Of a DNA stretch of 64,000 bases, positions 20,396 to 32,470 are shown in pieces. Source of the DNA: Nemertoderma westbladi (Eukaryota > Xenacoelomorpha > Nemertodermatida > Nemertodermatidae); NCBI GenBank assembly GCA_032718475.1, contig JAUCBJ010006694.1, positions 29,167 through 93,166 of the forward strand, in the 5' to 3' direction. The notes below the pieces were generated by a model that ran no database searches, was not told the DNA's origin, and saw nothing but the letters and a program-made list of their open reading frames with translations. How positions within the stretch are numbered: position 1 is the stretch's first letter; every line of letters begins with the position of its first letter. Position numbers and translations under genes: made by a program.

Positions 20396-22807
20396 AGACT
20401 AACTTATGAAGAACCAACCGATGCCACTCTTTCTCAAGTGGAAGGCGAAGAGACCTCAGAGAAACCACGAACGAGAGACGCCATAGACATTTATCTGTCC
20501 GACTATCAGCGATTCCTAGGAGACGAAGAATTGAGGAGACGGCTGTCTGGACTTTCCCCCAATAGTGAAGGAACCCAGCGTGTGTTAGATTCAATCGATG
20601 CTGAAATGTTAGCTGCTAACCAAGCAGAATTTGATGAAAAACTCCGCCTCGCTAGAGTCCAAGAAGAAAGGGTAAAGAAAAGATGGATAGAGGAACAAAA
20701 GGCGGCGGCCACGGCAGAAGCAGAAGCAGAAAGAAAAGCAGCGGCGGTAGAAGTAGAAGCAGAAAGAATAGCAGCAAAGGCAGCAGCGGCAGAAGCAGAA
20801 GCAAAAAGAAAGGCAGCGGCGGCAGAAGTAAAGGCGGAAAGGGGAGTGGCAGAAGCAGAACGGAGAGCGTCTGAGCAGACTACCCAACTGGAGTTGGAAA
20901 ATCTGCAAGAGACGCAAGACAACATAAATAAACAGTTAACTGCTAGTCACATGCAGATGATGAGAAAATCTACTCCTAAACGCCAGGGATATACGTCATC
21001 GGAGGAAAGCGAAACCACCGATCCTGAAGGCGGAGGAAATAGATCTCGTCTAAGCAGGCGTAGAAAAACATCTTACCGTCACAAATTGCCTGATTTGCCC
21101 CCAGCTGTTAAAAGACAGCTAGCTAGCACAGACTTAGGTAGTACGGAACCCATAGACCAAACTGTTCAGGTCAAAAGACTCCCTACAATAGTTGATGAGC
21201 CTGAAATAATTAGGCCTGTCGTTCCCAAAGTCATTTCTGTGTTAGAGACCCCTGTACTTCCAGAGCTTCACTCTAAATTCCCTTTACACAGTACTACACT
21301 GCCTGTACCCGGTAGAACAGTCCATGAGAATATCCCTGTCCTGGAAGCTGAGAGAGAAATCAAAGATTTGTCTCCCGTCGTCCCGCGTCAGCCCGCTACT
21401 ATGTTGGCGACTCCCGCTTCGGCGGTCGAGTGGGTAGAGGAGGGACGGCGGGGGATGAATCTCCTGCTCGGACAGATGCAGGAGACTGTCCACCAGCTTA
21501 AGGGAACAGTAAGGGAAAGTAGGGCCGAATTGCAAGAAGTGCAGCAAAGTATCGCGCTAGAACGCGACAAATTAGTCAATATACAAAAGGGAATACCAAT
21601 ACCCCCTGTAACATTGTGTCAACCTGTTAGGTCTGAAGTATTACATGCGCAAGGTGTGGAGCCTACACGCATCTATACTGCTAGTGAAGTTGAAACTCCT
21701 ATAGCAAACCCTATTAAGGGTGATTATAGACCTGTTATTAATGATATTCCCTATAGACCTGATAATGATCCGAGAAATTTATATACCGATAATTCGATAT
21801 TAAATAACACGATGGCCCAAGAAAGCTTTACGCGTCAGATGGCTAGAACAGAAGCCCGCCAAGCGGTCAAAGTGGGAGAGATCGTCAAATTCAATGGAGA
21901 TGAGATGAAATGGTTACCTTTCAACGAATATTACAAAGACAGCATACAGAATTCTGTACTATCTAACGGAGAGAAACTTAGGTTCCTCATCAAGTGCTTG
22001 GAAGGACCTCCCAAGTTAATGGCGTTAAAGTTTATTGGACATCCAGAAGGATTAAGACAAGTATGGGATACATTAAACATCAGGTATGGTAACAAGGATA
22101 ACATAGCTAAGTATTTGTATGCAAAATTAGTAGCCCCCCGACACTTCCTTAGTAGCGGGATTATAGAGTTTTCCGATGAAATTCAGGAAATCTGTAGACA
22201 ATTGGACTGGTTAGGTAAGTCTCATGAATATCAGAGTTCAATGGTTATTGGAGCCGTAGTCTCTACTTTACCAAAGGGTGGAGTATGTACACGCTGGGAC
22301 AAGAAAGTGTTGTACATGAATGAACAACAACAACGAAGTCCTACCATGGCTGATCTCATGTCCTTCTTAGATGGTGAGGTAAAACTACAACTCATCAAGC
22401 AGTCCAGAGAGAAAACATCGGAAAATAAGGTAAGTGAGAAACCCGCTTCTAGGAGAAGAATAACACCGGTGTGTTACACTGACGACGGCGAAAGCCAAGT
22501 TTCTCAAGAAGAGGACAGCGGGAAAGATACTGAGCGATCTTACTACGTCGACAAAACCTCAAAAGATGTAAGTAAATACAAGGCTCGAAACAACGATAGG
22601 AGAGAACAGGTTGCCAAGACCCCTCCTCAGTCTCCTAACAGAATGCACCGAAGAAAACCCGAAGAAAAAACGAGAGTGCATCAAGTTACCCAAGGTAAAG
22701 TGAGTAACATAAAACCTAACTGTGCGCTGTGCGACGGGACCCACCGTTTGAGTGCGTGTGCTGAATTTCTAAAGAAATCCCTTGTAGACAGACGTGCAGT
22801 TGTGTGA
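20396..22807 (+). CDS. BEL/Pao copy C Gag
   Basis: Gag region continuous from the coiled coil to the first zinc knuckle, showing the undamaged layout: acidic start, Ala/Glu/Lys coiled coil, basic SRLSRRRK segment, DUF1759 capsid-like domain, linker, zinc knuckles. The open frame reaches upstream to 19898, but that part is not clearly Gag. A single TGG-to-TGA change ends the frame at 22805-22807 between knuckles 1 and 2; the same frame then continues to 26818. In BEL elements gag and pol usually share one frame, which fits. Confidence 0.8.
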   Translation, partial: RLTYEEPTDATLSQVEGEETSEKPRTRDAIDIYLSDYQRFLGDEELRRRLSGLSPNSEGTQRVLDSIDAEMLAANQAEFDEKLRLARVQEERVKKRWIEEQKAAATAEAEAERKAAAVEVEAERIAAKAAAAEAEAKRKAAAAEVKAERGVAEAERRASEQTTQLELENLQETQDNINKQLTASHMQMMRKSTPKRQGYTSSEESETTDPEGGGNRSRLSRRRKTSYRHKLPDLPPAVKRQLASTDLGSTEPIDQTVQVKRLPTIVDEPEIIRPVVPKVISVLETPVLPELHSKFPLHSTTLPVPGRTVHENIPVLEAEREIKDLSPVVPRQPATMLATPASAVEWVEEGRRGMNLLLGQMQETVHQLKGTVRESRAELQEVQQSIALERDKLVNIQKGIPIPPVTLCQPVRSEVLHAQGVEPTRIYTASEVETPIANPIKGDYRPVINDIPYRPDNDPRNLYTDNSILNNTMAQESFTRQMARTEARQAVKVGEIVKFNGDEMKWLPFNEYYKDSIQNSVLSNGEKLRFLIKCLEGPPKLMALKFIGHPEGLRQVWDTLNIRYGNKDNIAKYLYAKLVAPRHFLSSGIIEFSDEIQEICRQLDWLGKSHEYQSSMVIGAVVSTLPKGGVCTRWDKKVLYMNEQQQRSPTMADLMSFLDGEVKLQLIKQSREKTSENKVSEKPASRRRITPVCYTDDGESQVSQEEDSGKDTERSYYVDKTSKDVSKYKARNNDRREQVAKTPPQSPNRMHRRKPEEKTRVHQVTQGKVSNIKPNCALCDGTHRLSACAEFLKKSLVDRRAVV

Positions 22808-25800
22808 GACAAGCGGTTATGCTATAATTGCCTCAGACCAGGACACCAACGGCGAACCTGTTACTCCGACATAAAGTGTGCAAAGTGTGGCGCGAAACAT
22901 CACATCTTGTTACACAGTGAGTTCGAACGAGACAAACAGAGTCAGGTAAGTGAGCCCGAACTACATGTCCAATTCAGTGATGTAAACGACACTGATCAGG
23001 AGTCTGAGATGGAAGGATTCTATACTGACGAATTCTCCGACGCCAACGAATCCTGTTATCTAATCAATACCGCAGTGTATCGAGCACTTACTTATGAAAA
23101 GGACACCAACAATGAGTTTCCCCCAACTACTTTTGCCAAACAACCATCTTGGAAAGCTCCAACTTCCAACGTAGGAATCAGAGAATTTCCTGTGGTGCAG
23201 GTAAGAGTTCACGGTCTTAACAAAAGTTACATAGTGAACGCCCTCCTTGACTCCGGCAGCACAGGAACATTCATCGATCAAGAACTAGCCGAGGATATCT
23301 TTGCTGGACAACCCAAGTTCCGGACTAAATTGAATATGTCAGGAATTATGCAGGTTTGGAAATCTACCTTAACGGCAGATTACTATGTAGGTGTGTTGTC
23401 CACCCCCCAGGATAAGTTAGGAACACAAGGTATAAGGTCGGTAAAAATGGTGGCTATAAAGAACTTCGCTACTACTCAAGCAGACCTTTATAATTGGGAC
23501 GAGGATGAGAGCATCCAACATCTTGAGATACCTCGATTCCAGACAGATTATCCTGGAGTGCAAATCCTCATCGGCCAAAACGCGCATGAGGCGCTCGAAA
23601 CATTGGAGAAACGGCCTGCTCAACCACAGCCACTGCAAACCTATGCAGTAAGAACTAGAGTAGGTTGGTACTTTACTGGCCCTTCCCGCAGGACTCTCGA
23701 AGAGAGAATGCCACAAGAACACACATACCAAGTACACGATTGGGAAGTGGAGAGCAGTGAGGTGGACGAACTAACTGAGGGAACACCATACTCCTCAGAT
23801 AATGACGACATCTACCAACTCTTCGATGAAGAGAACACAATCGACCTACTTACAGAAAACCAAACTTGGAAAAGTCAAGTGAACCTATGTCAACTGATTC
23901 ACCCATCGGAACCCATCGCTTACAATGACGAACTAAACGATGAGATAGAGCGCTGCAACGCTAGAACTCGGGACGAACTAGCCGTACGATTCTTTACTCA
24001 GGAACTGGTAGAGCCCAATTCATATGATAAGGCTCTATCGATAGAAGAAGAAAGAGCCAAGCAAATCCAGGAAACAACCACACGTTTTTTAAAGGACCAA
24101 GGTAGGTATGAAATCGGCCTACCATTTCGAAAACGAGAACCTAGATTTATAAATAACAGACCCTTGGCGGAGAAAAGAATCGCTCAATTACATCGACGAC
24201 TTACAGCTAATGCTTCAGCGAAAGAAATGTACCAAACTCAGCTGAAGAAATTTATAACAAAGGGATACGCGGAGCGAGTACCGGAAGGAACACCAGTGAC
24301 TGAGAGAACGTATTATTTAACACATCATTACGTTCCCAAACCCGGTAAACCCCATGAAGTACGAGTCGTATTTGATGGCTCTGCTCTATATATGGGCCAA
24401 TCCCTCAATTCCGAGTTGTTACCAGGACCCAACTTACTCCAATCTTTGTTGGGAATACTATTAAGATTAAGACAATATTCCATCGCGTTCGCCTCTGATA
24501 TAGAAGGAATGTTCTTACAAGTCAAGGCGCTGGATAGAGATAGAGATAGCCTGAGATTTCTGTGGTGGCCTGAAGGAGACCTCAACCAGAAACCGGTAGA
24601 GTACTGGATGACCATCCAGGCTTTTGGGATCATATCAAGCCCTTCCAACGCCTGCTCCGTGGTGCGAACCACTACGAATGATAACCGAGACTCCTTCTCC
24701 AAAGAAGTGATAGACAACATAAAACGCAATATATACATGGACGACAATTTAAGGTCCCTTCCATCAGTAGAAGAAGCCATAGCTGTCGCGAAAGGAACGG
24801 TAGAGTGTTTGAAAAGAGGTGGATTTCGACTGACGAAATTCACTAGCAACTCCCGTGAGTTTCTGGAAGCCATACCGGTAGAAGACCGCGGAGCGAAAGA
24901 CTTAGATTTAATAAAGGACGATCTTCCTGAAACCAAGACGCTAGGCTTGAAGTGGGACACTGAAAGAGACATCCTGTTTTTTCAGTTAAAACAGCGAGAT
25001 AATCCAGTTCGGACCAAACAGATTTGTTTAAGTATCCTGAGCACTTATTTCGACCCATTGGGATTTATTAGCCCAGTTATATTGATTGCTCGGAGTTTAG
25101 TACAACAGATGTGGCTTGAAAACCACTCATGGGACGATCCGCTTAAGGGAGAATTGTTGAAGAAATGGATGAAATGGGAAGATTCTCTACCTGCCATTGA
25201 GAACTTTATAATTTCCCGTGCATATTTTGGCCATGTTCTTCCTACGTATTCCTATCAACTCCATGTGTTTGGAGACGCCAGCGACATGGGAATAGGTATA
25301 GTAGCATATCTGCGAGTCGAAACTCCGGATGGAATCAAGGTCGCCTTGGTTACCTCTAAGGCATTGATTAACAACAAGTTAAAGGTTCCTCGAGCGGAGT
25401 TAAAGGCGGCTTTATACGCTACAGCCATCGGCCGGAACGTAACGGAACAAATCGACTATCCACTGGAGAAAACGGTTTATTGGACCGACGCTTTACTCGC
25501 TTTACAGGAACTGATAGATACTCCAGATTGGTTGGGTGGACCCGACTTCCTGAGCAAGGAAGAGGATGAATGGCCTCCTCACCTTACTACGGCAGAGATT
25601 AGACAAGCCAAGGGAGCGGAGACAGTCAAACCTAAAACCCGGGCGAGTAAATCGAAGTTATTTAAACCGACTATCGATCTATCTGTATTACATACTTCCG
25701 GGAATGATGTTTCGGATCTACAATCCCTCAACACAAATAAGTCTGTTGTGGAAATTAGAGATAGAGATTGGAAATCTGGAATACCAGACGTCTCGCAAAG

Positions 25801-26818
25801 AATCTCACCCATGCTGCAGAGAGCAATGCATCATTACAGTTCCTGGAATCGGCTCTGTAAAGCCGTCACATATTTAAGACGATGTTTTCATCATCACTAC
25901 TCCAGGACGAAGACCACTAGTGATCACGCTCCATTGACATCTGCACAAGTTCATGTTATTAAGAATTTACCCAAATATAAGATATCTGATCGTTTTCTAA
26001 AAGTGAAAATTAGTCACCAGGAGTATGAAGAAACAAATAAACAGATACTGAGACTCCTGCAATGCTATGAGGATTCCGAAAAGTACTTCCTGTTGTTGAG
26101 AAATCCACAGATGCGCTTAAGGGATCGATTCTCGAGCACAATGATAGATGGGTTAATACGTGTTGGAGGAAGACTCACCAACGCGCCCTTATCCTTTGAC
26201 ACCAAATTCCCCATACTTATTAGAAATCTTGAAGTACAAATCAAGATGATTGTAGACGTTCACGGTAAACTTTACCATGCTGGTAGAGAACGAATTCTTA
26301 GCGAAATTCGAACTCGCTATTATTTTGATAAACCCCGTAGAGCTCTGAACCAAGTTCTTAGGAACTGCATACCCTGTATGAAAGCATTCAGTAGGCCTTT
26401 AACACAGCGAGAGGCAGTATTACCTAGGGAACGAGTAAGCTTCTATGAACCACCTTTTACTAATACTGGTGTAGATTTATTTGGCCCTATTGAAGTATAT
26501 CGTGCGAGGACTATAGTCAAGAGATGGTGTGTCATCTTCGTGTGCATGACTTGTAGAGCCATCCATCTCGATATGGTGAACGATCTATCTACCAACAGCT
26601 TCGTCTTAAGTTTACGACGACAGATCGCTCGCTTCGGGACGAGTAATACCATGAGATCGGATAAAGGAACGAACTTCATAGGTGCCAACAACGAGATACA
26701 GGCTTACGTGAAGGACTGGAACCAAAGACAGGTGGACGACCAGCTAAGGATAACAGCGTCTAGCTGGACCTTCAACGCTGCCGACGCCCTTGGTGGGGAG
26801 GAAGTTGGGAGAGATTAA
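22808..26818 (+). pseudogene. BEL/Pao copy C Pol (protease to integrase), lightly damaged
   Basis: Continues the gag frame after the TGA: zinc knuckles 2 and 3, aspartic protease (LLDSGSTG at about 23247), an acidic linker, RT with SDIEG and YMDD (about 24736), RNase H, and the integrase zinc finger and core with the first two catalytic Asp. Two lesions are visible against copy B: an in-frame loss of about 49 codons near 25502 that removes the end of RNase H with the NPAD Asp, and a 1-base loss in a C-run near 26787 that shifts the frame before the catalytic integrase Glu. 22907 is only the first ATG after the stop, not a true start. It shows the RT fingers missing from B. Confidence 0.85.
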
Positions 26819-27471
26819 TTCGAAGTGTCAAAACCGCATTTCACTTTATAGTGCCATGCCGCGCGTATCTCACCGACGAACTTTTGCGGACGTTAATGGA
26901 GGAAATCGCTGCCTATCTCAATGAGAGACCGCTTATGCCAGTCTCGTCGAGTCCCGATTCCCTGGAAGCGCTAACACCCGCGCACTTCCTACTGAAGAAA
27001 CCTGTAGCCATGCTCCCACGATCGGAGATTGCCGACGGAGATGAATACTGCCGTCGAACTTGGCAACTTATGCAGTTGCTATCCCGTCGTTTCGCTGACC
27101 ATTTCGAGAAACATTATCTGCCCACGCTACAACTTCGAACTAAGTGGTTTGCGCAGCAAGAAAACGTCAGCGCTGGAGATATGGTGCTTATTGTAGATCC
27201 AGACCTCCCACGTAAACGGTGGCAGACAGGTCGTATCATCGAGACACACATCTCAGATGATGGTTTAGTACGCTCGGTAGAACTCATCGTCATGCGGCGT
27301 AACTTCAAGAAGCCAGGCATCATCTTTGAGACGCAACAACTCAATCGCCCAGTTGGTCGTTTATGTTTACTGGAAAGAGACAGAGAACTCTCCGGGAACT
27401 ATGGAAGGCAAGACACTCTTCCCACGACCACCTACCTAATTCCTCAAACATCTAGGGAGTCCCCAATGTGA
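26819..27471 (+). pseudogene. Copy C integrase C-terminus, other frame
   Basis: After the frameshift near 26787 the C-terminus of integrase continues here; the listed open frame starts at 26851. It matches the last ~215 residues of copy B Pol, including the DUF5641-like end (QTGRIIETHI, VELIVMRR). It ends at a stop in the same place as B. Confidence 0.8.
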
Positions 27472-29097
27472 TACGTTTGGAGTGGGTGTATGACTATATT
27501 GTTTTATCTATTTTATTATATTTTTATATGCGAACTTTATTATGTACTTTATTATAATCGTTTTTATTCAATTTTATTTAGTAGAATGTTATTTTAGTGA
27601 TTATTTAGTAGATTAGTGCAATATATTAGTGTTTATTACGTACGTAATTACTTATAATATATATTTAGTGCGACGGCGAGAAAATAATTATTTTTCTCTT
27701 TCCTTACTGTCCGTATCATATTATAAATACGTGACTACAGTAAGATGAAATGTCCGTACTTATTAAAGTACAATAAAGCCACTACTATATTCAAGTATTA
27801 TTGGTAGGCAGAGTATTAGGAATGCAAAGTTCAGATCCTCGTGTCTCGGCTAAACCAAGCTCTGGGTAGACCTTGGAAACGACTTGCCTCTTCACACTGA
27901 CATTGCTTCGTGCGATATTGCTCTTCTATCTTATATTAAATAATACATATAGTAGCGTGATGTCCCTCTAACAGTAGCGTAAAACGCAAATTAATCTGTT
28001 AAACCTTTTGACCATCTGTAATTCTAGTCGATTAAGATATCGTGGCACCCACCGATATACTTGAAAGACAAATTCTAGAATCAGTGGTTAACGTCCCCAG
28101 ACAAGTTCTGGAATAAATCGGTGCCCATCTTAAATATTAATGTAATATTTATTAAAATCTGTAAAATTCAGATCCGTTAACAATTCTAGTCGATTAAGAT
28201 ATCGTAGCACTTCCCGATACTCTTAAAAGACAAATTTCATAGAATTAAGGATCCTATGTCCCCAGACCTGCTCTGGAATCAAATTGTGTCAATTTTAACA
28301 TCAAATAATAAAATTCACGGGAAAAAATTTAAATTCATATTTTTAAATGAATTTCATAAATTGTCATTTTGTACAATTTATAACATTCCCAAAATTCCAT
28401 TAATTACTAGATCATGGGAGCGGAGATTCATCCTGTTGAGTGTATTAGAGTGCGAGAATCTCCAACATATAGTCAATAGCCGATAAAATTAACAAAATCA
28501 TGCATAAAGAGGATATTGACAATTAAAGAATTATTATTAAATAGCATCCCAGATCTGTATGCATGAGAATTACCCTAATTCTACCGCTAGCATTCCATAA
28601 TGTCACCATAGCAACACCCACGCTAGAATTAGAAGCAAGTTAAAAGAACAATAGAAAGCTTGTCCCATTGCATAGCATAGAGAACATACCACACTGTTAG
28701 TATCCAAGGATACACAGTAATAACGTGACATTCTGGAAGGCACTGACTAACGGACAAATGGCCTGTGTGTGTGCAGTTGTTGACAGTTGTGTGGAATTTG
28801 TGCGTTTATAGGTGAATGTTACTGCTAAAGTATGTTTACAGTAGCTAGTCACAATTGTAAAAATAGCCCAACTCTCCTATAGAAAGAACCTAAGTGGATC
28901 CAAGCCTTTGGGACGGACAGTGGAGTGACTTGTGCCGGTTATCGTTGTCGTGCTGTTGCTACATGTTGGCGTAAACACCGCAACGACGGTACATCGGCGC
29001 TGAGAATCCCACTGTCCGGGGGCAAAGAAAAGTAGGCAGCGACGCCCGCTTGCCTAAATACAAACTTATTTGATATTAATAAACTCAGAAAGCAGAT
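27472..29097 (+). other. Pol-ORFX spacer of copy C
   Basis: Uninterrupted counterpart of 6462-8089, close to B in sequence, with the AATAAA, the two 162-bp direct repeats and the inverted repeat before ORFX. No gene is seen. It gives the empty-site sequence for the LINE insertion in B (near 28640-28650). Confidence 0.75.
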
Positions 29098-30588
29098 ATG
29101 ACGGAGTTAATAGAAGATGATCTCGGTATTAGGGAGCGATATACTCTACCTTTACAAGCATTTGTGGATAGCTTAATACGCGGTGAAGCCGATCCAACCA
29201 TTACGGAGGACGATGGTCGTTATATCGAACCGCCGATGTCCCAAGAGCAACTTGCGCGTGAATTGGACTATCGAAAATTCACCACTCGCTATACGAATCG
29301 TAATGGTACGTATATGGACTTCCTAACGACCGGCCATCCTATCGATTTACATGATACGGACGATGTAGACACCGAAAGGGAAATGGTTCTATTTAAATAT
29401 CATACCCAGCGGAGTCGGAACGATAAACCGAGAATAGATCACGAAAATTATATTCGTAACAGACTGGGAAGACGAACCAATATGCCTAGAATCTGAGGAG
29501 ATTCAGCCTATCGCGCCCGGAACAGCGACAACGATTACATCCTAGAATGGTATCAAGGTCCACAGTGTCTCACTGCGTACAATTATCGCCATGCCAACTA
29601 TGTTTCTCGGCAACGTTGTCGGTTATGCGCATCGAGAGACCATGTTACGCCCATGGACACAAACGTCCGCTGTTCCTATTTCCACGAACAACCGGTGATG
29701 GAAATTTATTGTGCGTATTGCAGACTCAATAACTTGCACATTTTTGCGGTTTGCCCTCAATTTATGACTCAATGTCACCATTGTCAACTAAAGGGACACG
29801 CCAGTTTCGATTGCCCTTTTAATCACGATTTGGAAAGCGTAGATGAAATGATCACACTACGTTACATCAGAGCTTGGGAAGCGAACGCTGATTTACATTG
29901 TGATTCGCGCCATCGTTATTATCCTGGACGCGCTTACGAAGGAATTTATGCGTTCCATCCTTATCTATTCGCTTCTGTCGAACAGAAATCACGCATATCG
30001 AGTTACGAACTACTGAAGCGCGTCGGAGAATGTATTTCAACTAAATTCGTACTCAAATTTCTCAGGAGTGTTAATCCTAGCGACCTTCATTCCTATAACT
30101 TAATCAATTATATCCGTCAGGATCCGGACTATGGAGACTTGTTTGTTAACTCACACCCCGAGTTACAGGAAGTACATCGACGGCCTTACGAATACCGAGC
30201 CCGCGAACGCGAGTTGGAAAGGACCATTAAACCACGGAGGTTTCTAACTGCCTATGGTCCACCCACGGCCCTCGTTCAGACCACTTGTAAAGGACCCGTA
30301 AGAGCGGCTGTCTTGAAACGAGCTCTCAAAGCCGTTAGACCCCTCTCCCCGGACGTTGATGTCAATCAACCCGGTACTTCGACTGGCGGATACACCGACC
30401 ATAATCCTACACCCTCTGATGCAATCATATTGCACCCTTCACCCAGGAGTTATAGCCCTCCTTGTAAAGTGGCTCGCCCCAAAGAGAAAAGGACTCTGGC
30501 TAGCTTTAAAAAACTGCGTAAACGCCATCCTAGGCCATCCATAGGCTTAAATTATAGAGCGTATGACTGTTATCAGTCCAATTCATAA
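29098..30588 (+). CDS. ORFX of copy C: zinc-knuckle accessory protein
   Basis: Same frame throughout, split only by the TGA at 29494-29496 into 132 codons and a second stretch with ATG at 29653. It has the N-terminal acidic domain, three zinc knuckles (the last CX2CX4HX4C) and the Pro/Ser linker as in B. Differences from B are few and mostly conservative. Near 30528 a deletion of about 580 bp joins the gene to the middle of the LTR, so the basic tail is replaced by LTR-encoded residues up to 30588. Confidence 0.7.
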
Positions 30589-31339
30589 CACATCATATAT
30601 CAAGTTATATCAACTTGTTTCTATTCTTGTATTATCGGTTCAATATACATTATTATACTGCTGTTTACTATTGTGTTTGGTTGAATATCATTTGGAGAAC
30701 ATATATAAAGAACCCAAATTTCCCAATTTTCTTGATACACTACAGGTTAGAGAGACGGGTTATATATAGCGATTGCGACTTATATTGTTGTGGTTTGTAG
30801 TGAATTTAATGCTATTTGATAAGCACTACATTGGTCCGTTGCTATTCCCTTTATATATGATAAAATTCATTGACGGTCGGCAAATTAGTGAGCAGTATTG
30901 TGTGTTACCGGTAGTGTGCATGATTGTGACTGATAACTAAGCATTTCCTAAAGAATGCGCCTCATACGTGAATCTTAAGCCTTACCGACTTACCATTGTG
31001 ATTAGTATAAGTCATATCTCTGTTTACTTAGATAGAGCGCCACGTCCTAAAGGAACTGTTAATATTTCCCGAAAGTAAATAATATTAGTCTGAAATTAAT
31101 TATTAACGATCAATCGAATAATACAATACCGTAAGCTTCACTGCAATAATAATTTAAGCCCTCAGAATCCAGTCTCCCGGGATTATCCAGCGGGTGAATG
31201 GACGCGCACTAGGCTGGCTTCTGCTAATGTTGTGTTTATTGGTATTAAATATTTGTCATCTTCTAAAGTATATTTATAAACCAAAAGACATATAAATTTT
31301 GGCAGGTTAAACTGCTAAAGGTCTTCAAAAGCGCGTACA
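30542..31339 (+). repeat. 3' LTR of copy C, 5' part deleted
   Basis: Matches A's LTR from about 9930 to its end, including the TATA-like element and the 42-bp conserved block (31035-31076), and ends GCGCGTACA. The first ~480 bp of the LTR went with the deletion in ORFX. It is followed by CTCTGG of an unrelated gag-like gene, so C inserted into, or joined to, that older element. Confidence 0.85.
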
Positions 31340-32348
31340 CTCTGGTTCACCAACTCCCTCTCTTTCTCAATCCTCTCTGCTTCCCTCGCAGCCCTCTCTA
31401 TATACTCTCTTACCACCCTCTCTTTATACTCTCTCGCTAATTCCCTTTCCATCTCTAACAATGCAGTCCCATCATCCAGCTGTCTCTCTAATTCCTTTTG
31501 ATCTAACGCGGCTATGTCTAGCTGACACACCAGATCTATCTCTAACACCCTTCTTGCTTTCGCGGAGGGTGTAGAGGACATTTCGGTTGCGACTCCCGTC
31601 GCCACCCGGTTTTACTGATTTTATCGTGCCTGCTAGCAGTTTCACTTATCAGTTTCAGTTATCTTCCGGGATAACCTCGAGTTCGGCGTCGTTCGAACCC
31701 GCCCATCCCACTAACCCCCTGCGCATCCACCAGATAAGGCCCTACGTACACTACACCATACCGTATAATCTCAGATCGCCACAATTCAAACAGTTCCGTA
31801 GCGACCCCCCTCGCCCTTTCACTTGCCATTTCCCCCTGCCCAAATCGGACTAGGTAGTGAAAATGTTTATTACACTCACTGAGTCTCCGAGTTAGTTTGG
31901 GTTCGTCTACCTTTCCTCCTGTCTTGGCATCCTTTAGCATCTCCCTCGTGGCGTTGTACGTGCGTCGTAGTCAATCGCTCGTCCCGACGTCCTCCTCCTC
32001 GACTTCTTGGCCTCCTCTCCTCGTCCGGCGTGGTACCGTCGGCCCCACCGTTACCATTCCAGTGGGCTGCTCGCCGCCTGTAGCCACTGGTTGGCTGGCG
32101 ACTCCGGTATTCCTCCCGCCATTCCCGTCCCGTGTCAACTCCCGCTTCTCGTCTCCTCGTACCCGTCCGCCTTCCTCCTCTACCACCGGGCCGTTGTCTC
32201 TCGGCGAATCCAGTGTGGCGGGCCGGTACCGCCTCGTCTCCGCTTCCCGAATCGTTTGGTCTCTGTCGCTCGGGGTTCGCAGCAGACTTCCACCCCTCTC
32301 TGAACCCTGGGGCATTCGTTCGCTCATTGTTGGCGTGTCACAGTTCAC
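31340..32348 (-). pseudogene. Decayed coiled-coil gag-like gene, split by copy C and a LINE
   Basis: Three open stretches on the minus strand (32348-31971, 31940-31659, 31605-31340). The first two share a frame broken by one TGA; the third needs a frameshift. The product starts Ser/Arg/Gly-rich and becomes helical, with a charged coiled coil (ELEREL-, EYKERV-, REAERIEKE-like) at the end. Layout and GC-rich composition resemble N-termini of retrotransposon Gag proteins, but I see no diagnostic motif. It is bounded by C's LTR on one side and a LINE on the other. The missing upstream part probably lies at 36318-36640. Confidence 0.5.
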
Positions 32349-32470
32349 TCGTAGTCTGATTTTTAACTCAAAGATAGCTGTAGGCCTGCCGACAATAAGA
32401 CCAAGAAAGATACCAGTACTAGGCCTATCCAGATTTTATATTTTGAGTCAGACTACAGCCAGACAGCACA